A DNA stretch of 64,000 bases from Berberis thunbergii (Eukaryota > Streptophyta > Magnoliopsida > Ranunculales > Berberidaceae): NCBI GenBank assembly GCA_003290165.1, contig QNQO01000813.1:186001-250000 (forward strand). The letters run 5' to 3'. Numbering within the stretch: position 1 is the first letter of the stretch; each line of letters begins with the position of its first letter. This document shows, piece by piece, positions 10,030-21,509 of the stretch. Made by a program: the position numbers and the translations under genes. Below the pieces are notes generated by a model. The model saw only the letters and a program-made list of their open reading frames with translations, ran no database searches and was not told where the DNA came from.

Positions 10030-12281
10030 AAGTGCTAGAGGAGATCTCTCTGGTTACCCCTGTCTATTTCATTTGATGTTCTCCATTCTATCTTTAGTTT
10101 AGTTTTTTATTTTATTTTTTACTTTAGGTTTTTCCTTTTATGTTTTTCTTGTAGTGTTTCAGGTTATTTTAGGTGTTGCTACTGGAGTCACTCGGAGCTC
10201 CTCATCCCATGTTTTCCTTTCTCCTGTCGGTATGATTTTCTTATATTTTGGTGATTGTGAGGACATTGTCTATTTGAAATTGGTAACGCGTCACCATGGT
10301 AACATCACTCTAACCCTCCTTTTCTTTTTCCTTCATTTGTCATGATTATTATTTTATACATTGAGGACAATGTTTGGTTTAGGTTTGGGGATGATGGCGG
10401 TTTATTATATTTTTTGTGCAATTTTCAAAATCTTTGAGCTTAAAACGTATTTACAATTAAACCGAGTCATTTTTTTGTGTTCTACTGAATCTCCATTGAA
10501 TACTTAGATGATTACGGTAATTGTGCAAAATCTTTATGAAAATGCATTCAAAATATGAACTCTTGGTGAATTTAAAAAAAAAAACTAAATAAATATATAA
10601 AAAGGGGTTTTGAGTCTTTTTAATTTTAGAGAATATTTTTGTTGCCTTTAATTTTGAGAAAACACATACTAACATGTGTCACATAGTTATATTAGTAGAA
10701 AACATGATATTTGATATTATCCTTATGTTAGATGTATTTCGTGAGACTTTTCAACTCGACTATTCGTGCACTATAAGCCAAGTCAACATGATTTGAAGTT
10801 GATTAGTGAGATATTGAACTAGAAAACCTTAGAATAATAGTGGAAATTTAACCCTTGTGAGTTTTGAGTCATTCTTTATTTCTTGAGGGTTATTAATTAC
10901 ACTCTGATTTTCTTGAGTCCGCATTATTTTGTTGATGATCTCATTAATTTTGACTTTCTTATTGATTGTTTTAAGAATGACATAAAAATTGAATTTTTAC
11001 ACTAGAACTTCTTGCTTTATTTAGTTGAGATGTCCTAGTACTAACCATAACTTATGAAGTGATATAGGCATTTCTTTCTTTAAACCATTTTTTTTAGCCT
11101 TTTAGCCTACCCAATAATAAATATCCATTTACTGCCATTTGAGCCTTTAAATAGCATTCTCTTTGTTATCCCCATTCCCAATACCTACTCCAATCAAGGA
11201 GTAATACATCTATTATTTTATCCTTACCCAATTTTCTGAGAATGTATACGGTGATATATATTTATTGAATGACCAAATAGAAAGAGTTGAAAATAGATAT
11301 TTCATGCGCCCTCAAAGTAAAAGTGGGGGTTTGATTGTATAAATGGGGAAAAACATGTAAAAAAAAATTGTTGAAGAAGAAAATAATGAAGAAAAAGTTA
11401 ATGGTGTACAACATTGATTTGTTCTTCACTGCCCTATGTGTTTACTCAAGGGTGTAGCCATTCTCAAGAAATTATTGTATCCTTTTTGTCCATTATTATA
11501 TGCTATAATCCAAGCCCCATTACAACCTAGTAAAGACCTAATTGATCTTAAGTGAAAGTTGGTTCAGTAGACGTGGAGATTGAATAGGCAAGAACTATGG
11601 TGTTTGATTCAACATTCTCAAAAGTAATCAATATTCCTGTCCGTGAGATCATGTTAATCTCACTCTTTGAAAATTTCGCTTTTCATGATGATTATATGTG
11701 AGGCGTTTGCATTTTCCATAATTTATATCTTTTTTCCTCACATATAAATTGAATGCCCAATCTATGAGTGTTTTATTTTCGAGTGACATGAGAGATTTAT
11801 AGTCGAAGCGTACTTTCTAAAGGTCATCTCGTCACATCTTTACTATGAGATGAAAAGTTATGTTGATAAGGCTTCTCACACACACACTTTGAGTTGAAAA
11901 TGATTATGAAATTTATTTAACCTTTAGATACTATTAAATTATTATACTTTATTGATATACTATTGTGACATTTTTAGTTTGTTGTTTTTCTTGAATTTTA
12001 AGCAATTAGAAAATTACTCTAAGGAAAATAAAGTGGAATGCCCATGTTTTTGCATTATGTTTTAGAAAATAGATTTTGTTTTATTGAGTCAGTAATGTTT
12101 GGGGGTAACATTTCTGGAAACCCTCACGAGACTATAACTCGTCCTCTAGAGGTAATCTAGAGGTTTAAAGCCTTGTTGCACCTAAGGTAAGTACAACCGT
12201 GATTCCTACGAAAGTGAGTTAGGATTTTATTCTTAATTTTATTTTGCTCGAGGACTAGCAAAATATGGGTTTGGGGGTATT
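10030..12281 (+). other. Athila 3' region; integrase missing; no env-like ORF
   Basis: Right after the RNase H stop there is no zinc-binding or DDE integrase sequence. The typical downstream text 'cattgaggacaatgt' already appears at 10359, so roughly 1.2 kb of integrase has been deleted. The remaining ~1.9 kb is AT-rich and non-coding on both strands. It ends in a purine-rich tract before the 3' LTR. Confidence 0.75.
12267..12281 (+). promoter_or_regulatory. Polypurine tract of the Athila-like element
   Basis: GGGTTTGGGGGTAT lies immediately upstream of the 3' LTR start TGATGTTCAC, the expected plus-strand primer position. Confidence 0.8.
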
Positions 12282-13572
12282 TGATGTTCACATAATTATT
12301 ACATAATATACCTCCTAATTTATACTTGCTAATGTTTCAAATAGTGTATTTTAGTTTAATTATTTTATTTTTGTATTTTTGTAGGATTTGGAGTTTAAAT
12401 GACAAAAGTGCGTTAGCGTGGCGAATTTGGAAATTCATAGACAAATTGACGAAGTGGAGCGGGAGACACTCAAGCCAAAGATTAAGAGAATCAAAGAAAA
12501 AATAAAGGAAATTAGTTTTGAATTTTGGTGGAACAAAAGAGTAATATGGATGAACATAGCCAAACCCACATTTCCTGTTATATTTGGTTTCCAATTATAT
12601 TTTGGTTTCCAATTATATTTGGTTTCCTTTTGTATTTGGTTTCCAATTTATATTTGGTTCCCAATTGTTTTTTGGTTTCCAATTATATTTTGGTTTTCAA
12701 TTGGGTTTCCAATAAGGAGTTATTTTTTATACCATAAATACAACAACACAAAGGGAAGAGAAGCACGCAACGCATCAACATTCGAGTACGCATCGCTAAT
12801 CCACCACGCGTTGCCATGAAGCTCCACACCGCTATTGTTGTCATCACCTTCACGATGTGTTACTAAACTCCACGCAAGGCGAAGAGATGAACTCCTAGAT
12901 GTAATGCACTTAATTGGTATTTGATTCGTTTTATGCTTTCACGATGAATAGTGGTGTTTATGATTTTCACTTTTATTTAATATAGGATTTTATGTTATTT
13001 TAGTGACAAAGATTTCATCAACTTCTTCGTAGATTATTATTCAAGTGGTTGTCCTTTTCTTCTCCATATAAGCTTAGGCAGCTTTTCTTATGTGTGGAAT
13101 TTGTAAGGATCAATTGATTCCGGTATGTTAGTTATATGTGATCGTCTTTTATTACGTTATTGTTTCCGAATATATCGTAAATTTAGAATATCACATATGA
13201 CCAACCTTTGTGCTTTCTAGAAAAAGTGAAATCTAAAATCCATTTACATTAGAATATATTGGTGCATTAAAGACTATTTTTTTTTTCCGATTATGTTGTT
13301 TGGGATGTGAAACATGTAATTGAGTCATGATAGGGAATCAATATTAGTTGGCGTGTGAAATCAAGGAGGGATTCTTGGAACCTTGTGATTTTTCTAAACT
13401 TGATTTTTATTAAATTAAATTCAATTTCTTATTTTAAATTTGTTAGAATTTCTTACATTTAGTTTCGCGTAGTTTTTCTTCCTTGACCTTGTATTGTAGA
13501 TCGTTTTTCCTCGTGTGATCGACACCCAAATCTTTACTGCAATTGACCGCGTGTACTGTTTGGGCGTAATCA
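12282..13572 (+). repeat. 3' LTR of the Athila-like element
   Basis: Direct repeat of 4397-5781 with the same TG...CA ends, 1291 bp. It has fewer copies of the TTTGGTTTCCAAT unit than the 5' LTR. Flanked on the right by the GGCAC duplication. Confidence 0.93.
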
Positions 13573-14290
13573 GGCACAAAGCCCTGAGGGATCTATTACG
13601 GAGATATTGTCTAACTGTTTCAAGTTCCTAAAACGCAAAGCTCCGAACAGCCAAAAAATAAGAAAGCATGATAGTATTCCAACATGAAAGTCCATTCGAA
13701 TATAATTTTATTAAATTTAAAAAAATGGTACAAAATTCTTCTAAAGACACTCCTAGTATTAAAAAAACCTATGAATCCATTGAATAAACCTTTTAATTAC
13801 AATGTGAACTACTAATTGCCCTAAGGGTTACAAGTCTAAGTCTATTGCGTCCAATACGCAACACATAGCCTTATCTAAGCAGTAGTCCACATAAAAACAA
13901 AATTCGTCCCAATACAACCCGAAATACTTTTGAAATGTCATGCGGCGTCCGTCTTCTTAGATGGATACTTCCACCTGCTCTTGTGCCAACTCCCTATTAC
14001 CTTTAGCCAGGAAGCTAATACCATTTTCATCCACCTCAAAGTAAAAGTAACTTTGGAATTTGAATCACATCTTCCAGTCCATAAGTGCCCTTAAAATACC
14101 TTTGAAGCACGAACTTCCGTGCCATGACAACCTACCTGGAAAAGAACACCAGTACAAAATGACAAATATCCATATATATAGTCTAAAACATGCTCTGAAT
14201 GAAAACCATAAATAAGCATGTCTAAGCAACCCTCCTAAGACATTCGTCAGAAACAACTTCCATCTTTTTTCTTGCACCACTACATGGAAT
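13573..14290. other. Resumed spacer of the interrupted repeat region
   Basis: Begins with the GGCAC duplication and continues the sequence interrupted at 4396. From about 13600 it parallels 2270-2980 (aagttcctaaaacgcaaagc, aacatgaaagtcc, a tttta-rich run, gaagcacgaacttcc). It is non-coding, and probably part of the 3' region of an older Tat-like element. Confidence 0.6.
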
Positions 14291-17200
14291 TGATGTCTAA
14301 ATGTCTTGAAATCATCTCATTCTTCGATTAGGCCTTGGCTTGACACAATGGTCATCTTGCTTTGGCTTGGGCTTCAGTATTCAAGGCATTGATGATGCTT
14401 ATCTTCTTTCTTAGAATTTTCTTGAGATTGACTTGCTTGAATTCTTGTTTCGGCTTCGGTCATTGTGGCTTTGACTTAGTTTTCATGAGTTGAATTATCC
14501 TTCAAATTATCATTGCAAAGCCTATGACTAATTCCCAACTCTTAATACATAGTTTATAATTTCACCAAGTTTGTTTACAACAATCAAATAAAGTTTTGGC
14601 ATAATTCGCGAACATATTTTTAGTCCACCCCTTTGTGAACTTATGAAAAAAATTATATGTATGTTTGCAAGTTTCATTACAATCTCTTAACCCCTTAACA
14701 AATATTTGCAAGATCATTCAAAAAAATACCAACAGATACATTCCACTATATCAATTGATATTAATAATATTCATATTGGTCCCGCACAAATTAAACAAAC
14801 AAATTTACACTCTAAGCATAGAGCGACATTAGTAGCATGTTTCATAAAACATTTCTCCCCATAAATATATGAACTCCATATAAATATAGTTTCTCCCTCT
14901 AATTGTAACAAGCAACAATCTCTATCAATAGTCAAATGCCTTAATATCATGTGACTTCAAATATACATTTCTTTCCCCCTTTTTATCAAAAGATAACAAA
15001 AGCAAGAATTCTCTTTCTCTCTGTAAAAAAAGGCAAGACATCCCTCCTCCTTATAAACAAATGTTCCCCCCTTTAAACAAAGCTTAGAAATGTGGTGATA
15101 AACCAATGAGGCTCATCAAGTTCGAAATACATAGTCAATGATAATTAACAGAAGAATTAACAACTACATAAGATAGAGACAATCATAGAAGGACAATCAT
15201 CAACATTATACATTTTATGGTCAGAAACAATATAACCAATTAAAAAACAAGACCATAAACATTATCTTCTGCATGAAATTCCTTTCCCTAGATTAATTTT
15301 AGAATAGTTTATCATGAAAATTAACAGGAAAAATGAAATTCTTTGTCAAAGTCATTTGATAAAATCATTTTCAAATGATAGTTGCCCTCCCCTTATCTGG
15401 CGACTATTAAATACTTGAAATTTTTCTTTAAAAAAAATTGAAAACTTTATGAAGGGTTTTTCTTTAAAACTATTTTTAACCTCCAATAAGAGTCAATTTT
15501 TCTAGCATGAAACTTCATGAATATGCTCTACATACATAATTAAAGTAATCTCAAACTGAGTAAGTAAGGTACCTCAAGAGAAATTCAAGTTTGAAGAGTA
15601 ATCGTATTTGAGTGCATCTGATCGACCAATAAGATATATTTTCTATGCTGACTGGTCGACCATTCAATGCTAGAGCCCAAGATTGAAACTTGATTCCGTT
15701 GAAGTTGTGAACAAGCTTTTAACCAAATTTGTTCTCCTTCTATTCCCTGCAAGTTAGCTTAAAAATTGAAACTACGTGCATCTCGATCATGCAAAAGATT
15801 TCAAGCCACCAATAGGTAAACTAATAGTAATATAGAGACAATCTCAATAAAATAATCCATGAGATTGGTGTAGATGGTAACATACAGTCAGCAATCACAC
15901 ATGCAGAGCCACTGAGAATTTAGACGCATCCAAAAATTCACACAAAAGGCGACTCTAGTGTAGATTATATTGGAAACTGCAAAGTGGAAGTTGACTTTGG
16001 TTTTGGTTTCACTAGACTGCAAAAGTGAAGTCGACTTCACTATGACCTGTAATTGGCTCACAACCTAACAGAGTGAGATTTCCTCTTAATGTAGTCGGCA
16101 TCTGATTTAGTCTCATGTAATTCCATCACCCGTTTGCTTATGGTGATGTGTTCTATGTTCTAGTCTTAGCCTCGGTCCTTGTACACTGAAGTTGTCAAGT
16201 ATGAATGAGGATGTCGTTTTAGGAGGGCAATTTCCTTTTCGTGTCTAATGATCTTTTTTACAACAAAGATTAGTATCACATTGCAATATGCACATTCTCG
16301 CATAGTACGTACCAACACATTATAACCATTACAAAGAGCAAACACTCATCTTAAACATAAACACATATGATAATTCAAGCATAATTTTGAAAGAAATATG
16401 AATAAAGAGATAGTAATCATGTTTTAAACAATCATAAACTAAAAATATCATCATGATAGTCTAAACTCCTTCTATACATTCTCCCAGTTACAAATATAAC
16501 ATGATAATCATAAGGAGATTGCTTATTGAATCATTATCTTGCCTTTATGTTGATATTGACGATCAACAAGAGAATAAAAAAGTGAGATAAACTAATCAAA
16601 GCAGGTTTCAACAATAGAATAAAGAATATAAGTGCATAAAACCAACATTGAATATGTGTGCATGCTCAAATATAAATGACAACATTCAAGAATATCACAC
16701 ATATTAAACATAAATTCAATCCAATAGCAGTTTAGGCATTCAACCAAAATTAAAACCATATAGGCATGCTTAAATAGATGTAAGAATATATAATAGTCAG
16801 AGTTAAACACATTCTAAGCATAGTAATTTGATATTTCAAAAAGGTACATGAATTGAAGCATTTTGAAAATCCAATAGCGAACTTGATTTTTTGCCTTAAA
16901 TGCACATTCAATTCAAACCTTTTAGGTGGTCTAAACACATTCATCAATGAAGCTTGTACACTATCTAAAGTATGTGTTCTAGCAATCAATAAAATATTCT
17001 AATTAAAGCATGCATAGAAACACATAAAATAACATGAGAGCAAGCAATGATCAACATTATAAACATTCTACTCATGTTAAAAATGTTGAACCATTAAGTG
17101 ACGATGATTAAGGAATATGATGCCTACATATCCAATATATGAAAACAGACATGGCGTAGTTTTATTAAAGAGTCATAGCTAAATAAACGACTATAAACCA

Positions 17201-17390
17201 AACACACAAAATCAAAGGAAATAGCAAGACATAACTTCATAAGTCAAGTACAATTTACCTCATAAGAAGATTATGACCATTGAAACACATATGAGATAAA
17301 ATAACATTAGATAGATGTTACCTTCAACCCTTTATCAATAAGGTCTTAAAGCATGCCTTTCCTTTTCCAAATTTGCATCACCTTGGGTAT
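14291..17390 (-). mobile_element. Degenerate DNA, probably 3' part of a minus-strand copia element
   Basis: No long open frames. Read on the minus strand it lies downstream of the copia gag at 17391-19475. A polypurine-like tract (minus strand AAAAAGGGGGAAAG) sits at about 14970-14987. I could not recognise integrase or reverse transcriptase, so pol is deleted or decayed beyond recognition. A perfect 18-bp palindrome lies at 16024-16041. The assignment rests mainly on position. Confidence 0.4.
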
Positions 17391-19475
17391 TTCCTTATTT
17401 GAGTAGGACGAAGAAGGAGAGCATTTCTTCCATGATATTGAGTATGAGGTTATTTTGTCTCCACAATCTTCGATCGTTTGTATTGTAACTAGAATTGACC
17501 CTTCTTGGAAGTGAGGCATCGAAAATTTTCTTCTTATCCCATTTGTAGCTTTTTTTCCACTTCAAAAATGCATAACCATTAAAATATGCACAAGCGGTCA
17601 TTTTTTTGATAAAAATAATCATCAACATAATGACCATACTAATAACAATAATCAACATTAAAATGACCATACCAATAACAATAAGATGGCTTCGAAAACT
17701 TTTTGTGATTTTTCTGTTGAAATGGAGGATTATGTTGTAATCCTTGAGATCTCCCCTTTTAGACTTTTAGACAATTCTCTTTCGTTGAAGGATGTGCACT
17801 CTTGAATCCTTTGTAACCATTACTTGAGTTCGCAGAATGATTAGCTTTTCTAGAACTAGCAAAAAAATGTTAGGGTCAGATTTGTGGTCAAAGCGTTAAA
17901 ATCATTATGACCATAATAATTGCAATAATAACAAAATAGAGGTTTAGAAGACTTTTTGGTGTGTATTGATTGAACTTGATGCACATGATGTAATCTTTGA
18001 GGTGCTGCATCTTTTGAGCTTGAATGAAAATCATTTGAAACTTTCACGAACATGGTATGTGAAGGAGGATCATCTAAATTGTAGCCAAGTTCTCTTCTGC
18101 TGGTTTGAGTACAAATTAACATCTTATCGATCTTTTCAAAGCTATCTTGGAAAGTTTGCAACATTAGAGAATTTTTCTCAAGTTCAGCTGAGATGCTCTC
18201 TAATTTCGATTCTAGAGCTTCATTCTTTTTCTTGACAGTGGTTGACTCAACTTCAAGAAACCTGATTTTTCTCAAAAGCTCGTCTTTATCTTTTTTTCAT
18301 ACTTTTAATTTAAGTCAACTATAGAAACTTGACTTAGCATGAGTTCTTTTTCAAGATGACTTGAGTTAGAAACCAATGCCTTAAGGTTTTTGATTTTGGA
18401 CTCAAGTCCATTATCCCTTATCATCAATTCAAGATTTCGAGAAAATTTCAAACATTGATACTTATATTTACTTTTTTCATCATCTTCATTGTTGTTGTTC
18501 CAACTTGATTCATATTCACTATTTTGTGATTTTCTATGTTTCTTAGTAGAAAAGCTCTACAAACATTTTTAGTAACTAAAAAACAATCATCAGAAGTAAA
18601 TGTGTCAGGTTTATCTTCATGTGTGACATTTATAGCTATTTTCTAGGCTTATCATTGCATACTTTGGACATATGTCCAAAGCCAACACAATTCAAACATT
18701 TTATATCATTTATAACTTTGAACAATTTTTTCTCTTTTCTTGAGATGTTTTTTGTGGCTCGATTTTCTTGTTGATTTATTTCCATTCATGGTGAATAATC
18801 ACTACAGCCTTGCAAGAATAATTGTTAGAAACTGAAAAATCATAATTAGAAAAAGATGAGACAAAAAATCATTTTCAGCATTGATGCCATATCTTTATCT
18901 TCACCTTCTCTAGTCAATTGTCTAGAACAACCACTACCATGATACCTTGTATAAGAATTTTTGGTTACGAGAGGATTTTGAATATTTGAAATTTTAATTT
19001 TCATCTTCTCTTTTCAAAACGTTGTTTTTGAATCATTTGATTTTTCACAACTAACTCAAATTTCCTTCTCTTGCACAAAATTTAAGAGCAATGACATCGT
19101 CTTGTATCAAAATCATATTTTGATATAAAGGTAGAAGTGGCTCAAAATTCACCTACCAAAGACTTGAGAAGAATAATCTTGTGTTCTAGTGAATCAAAAC
19201 ATATCATACGATTTTGTATCTCCAACTCATTTTTTCCTTTGCATTTTTACATTTTTCTCAAATAATGTCTCATATTACATTCCTAGAATCTCACCATGAT
19301 CATCAATAGCATTAAAAAAAGAAACATTATGAGAGGGCATGACAAATTTGATAGGATTTTGAAATCTAACTTCGCATTTTGAAACATGAGATGTATTTTG
19401 AGACATGGGAAAAACATCATCAATAGAGCATGGCAAATATCTAAGCATTATCATTTATATCATGGCATTTATAAT
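17391..19475 (-). pseudogene. Ty1/copia gag with two zinc-knuckle regions, disrupted
   Basis: On the minus strand a gag-like protein can be followed through several frameshifts. It has an N-terminal part from about 19400 and a complete CCHC zinc knuckle at 18698-18657 (CLNCVGFGHMSKVC, spacing C-X2-C-X4-H-X4-C). A Lys/Glu-rich coiled coil follows in the 139-codon frame 18275-17856, then a second, degenerate knuckle CYYCNYYGHNDFNA near 17950-17900. This arrangement (knuckle, coiled coil, second knuckle before protease) fits plant copia elements of the Sirevirus/TNT-like type. The protease, integrase and RT that should follow are not recognisable. The leader upstream of gag is interrupted by the CACTA element at 19476. 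Confidence 0.72.
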
Positions 19476-19690
19476 CACTACACCAAAAGGCCTGTTTAGC
19501 TACACGGAGGTGGCCACGGCTCTAAACCGTGGCTATAATGGCCAACGGCCTAAAACCGTGGCTAAAAACAGGCTTAGCCACGGTTCTAAACAGTTGGTGT
19601 GTTTGCCACGGCTAAAAACAGTGGCTATAGTGCCCAACGGCTTAAAACCATTGCAAAAGTGCACGTGTGTTGCACGTGGACGTATGGAGA
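19476..19690. repeat. CACTA element 1, left terminal and subterminal repeats
   Basis: CACTACACCAAAA followed by about six copies of a ~20-bp motif (ccacggctctaaaccgtgg and variants). The motif is itself nearly palindromic and alternates in orientation. Open frames across it are by-products of the repeats. Confidence 0.9.
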
Positions 19691-19799
19691 AGTAAGTCGA
19701 TTTCTCGCGGGCGAAATTTTGCGAAAAAAAATTGATTCCCGCTTTGCGTTCCCGCTCCATCTCCCCCCCAACTTTGCACTTTTCAACCCTTAATTTGCT

Positions 19800-20542
19800 T
19801 CAAACCCTAAAATTTCAAGGAGAGGGAAAGAGAGAAGGAGAAGGAGAAGGAAAGAGAGAGGGAAAAGTCGAGGAGGAGCAGTAGTCGGTTGAGAAGGCAA
19901 TACGAAGAGTGTAGAAGGCGAGACAGAGAGAGCTTCTTCTTCTAGGGACCGGTTCTTCAATCTGTGACCCTAGACTTCGTAAGTTTTCTTTGAAAGATCG
20001 TTATCTGCTCGTTTAGATCTTCCTTCTTAAGTTCTCTAATGTGTGTGATTTTTAGCTTTGATTAAGTAAATGTAGTTCAATCTATGCTCTGAATGATCAA
20101 TCGTTGAGTTCTCTCTCTGCTTTTTTGTACTAATTTTTAGTTAGCTTGAATGAAATGAAGACACAACTTAGGTTTGCTTAACTAACACCTTCTTCATTCT
20201 TGTTTTGTTACATTTTCTAGTTTCAATCTCTGCAATTTCGGTGTTTGTTTCGATGGATTGATTGGCATTGCTTTATGTTCTATTTGTGCAAGTTTCGGAT
20301 TTCTAAAAATTTAGAGAGACTCTTTGTAATTTTAGAGCTACTTTACATTTTTGCATCTTTATGTCATAAAAGATTTTCAATTCAGCAATGCTGCTAGTGT
20401 AATCTTTTTGAACAATTTCAGATCTGATTCATTGCGTGTGTCAATTGCAGCTCTGAAAATCTTCATGTTCACGCATTCTATTATTGTATTTTGCGTCTTC
20501 CTTTAGAAAAGAATTTGGAGTTAAGAACGATTTGTGAAGAAA
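19800..20542 (+). promoter_or_regulatory. 5' leader of CACTA element 1 with candidate first exon/intron
   Basis: A purine-rich tract (gagaggg, aaggag repeats, 19818-19870) is followed by an exon-like segment to 'gaccctagacttcg' with a consensus donor (gtaagt type) at about 19980. About 540 bp of T-rich, intron-like DNA then runs to the ATG at 20543. This looks like an untranslated first exon plus intron. Whether it is native to the element or captured is unknown. No clear TATA box is seen. Confidence 0.5.
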
Positions 20543-20626
20543 ATGGGGCGGATGTTGGCTCTGTTGGTGGGGATACTTCTTCTATTGTGGTGCTTGGTAT
20601 CAGTTGCTAGTCTATTTTATTGGTAA
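20543..20626 (+). CDS. 27-codon hydrophobic ORF at the head of the exon chain
   Basis: ATG at 20543 opens a frame MGRMLALLVGILLLLWCLVS plus seven more residues, ending at TAA 20624. It resembles a signal peptide or membrane anchor: two Arg/Met residues, then a long Leu/Val/Ile core. A possible splice donor (g/gtaatt) lies exactly at its end, so it may be a captured first coding exon. It is not recognised. It stands 26 bases ahead of the acceptor of the first DUF547 exon. Confidence 0.4.
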   Translation: MGRMLALLVGILLLLWCLVSVASLFYW

Positions 20627-20652
20627 TTGAACATGAGTTTCTAAAATTCCAG

Positions 20653-21478
20653 CTTGAAGGCATTGTAGTAGACCAGAAGAGAGCCAAAGAGAGCTCTCAA
20701 ATTGTTACTGAGGAACAAGTGTCTCCAGGAGAAAGTGGCAGCCCCAACAGAATATCTGAAGGTATAGTGAAGTGCTTGTCAAGCATTTTCTTAAGGATGA
20801 ACTCACACAAGAACAAAGGGGTGGTGGAGTTGGAGACGAATGCTGCATTATCTGGATTAGCTTCGCGTGAAAATTGTAAAGAAATGGAATTTCGAGATCC
20901 ATATGGTATTTGTAGAGAATTTGGGAAGAGAGACATTGGGCCGTATAAGCATATATGTGCAATAGAAGCCAGTTCTATGACATCTATCCATCCCACTTGG
21001 AAAACAAATTCCTTCCTTCTAATACGCAGAATAAAGTAAGTTTTTTAACATTGAATTTCAACAAGAATTTGTCAATGACACTATAAGCATTGTAGTACTC
21101 ACAACATTTTTTTTTTAATTTCAGGCTTCTACTTGGGAAGCTTGCTTCAGTTGAGTTACGTGGTCTTAGCCATCAACAGAAGCTAGCATTCTGGATTAAC
21201 ATTTACAATTCCTGTATGATGAATGCATGAATGAGAACCTTCGCATTAAATATTTTGATGGGCAATTGAAGATCAATGTCTTTTTATTTCACTTTGTGGA
21301 ATTTTGATAGTTTTCTTGATGAAATGATCTATTACCCATTGTTCTTTTCTCGGGGGAAACTTTGCATGTGTATTAAAAATCCCTCTGTGTTTTAGTTACC
21401 CATTTCAGCTTAAAAGGAGGTAGACATTTATTTTTCTTGTTTTCACAGGCCTTTCTTGAGCACGGGATCCCAGAGAAC
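20653..21478 (+). pseudogene. DUF547-family gene fragment (three exons)
   Basis: Exons 20653-21035, 21125-21227 and 21449-21478 match plant DUF547 (MIP1-type leucine-zipper) proteins: ISEGIVKCLSSIFLRM, the DPYGICREFGKRDIGPYKH block, then [20 protein letters not shown] and [14 protein letters not shown], then FLEHGIPE. The first intron has good gtaagt/ttcag borders. The second exon is followed by TGAATG where GT is expected, so its donor is lost and an in-frame stop would be read. The fragment covers the start of the DUF547 domain only; the C-terminal half is absent. The family's biochemical role is unknown. It was captured with its introns, so from DNA rather than mRNA. Confidence 0.85.
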
Positions 21479-21509
21479 TAATCAAACTTAATTTTTCTAT
21501 TTACTTCAG

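Larger units (their letters stand above)
4397..13572 (+). mobile_element. Athila-like Ty3/gypsy retrotransposon, full ends, defective coding region
   Basis: A 9.2-kb element bounded by two direct LTRs that begin TGATGTTCAC and end GGGCGTAATCA. A 5-bp duplication GGCAC flanks it at 4392-4396 and 13573-13577. The order is 5' LTR, tRNA-Asp-type primer binding site, gag, aspartic protease, reverse transcriptase, RNase H, long non-coding tail, polypurine tract, 3' LTR. The gag and RT sequences fit the Athila clade. Integrase is absent and the reading frame is broken many times, so this copy cannot move on its own. The LTRs still resemble each other closely (about five mismatches in a compared stretch of ~175 bases), so the insertion is moderately young. 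Confidence 0.95.
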
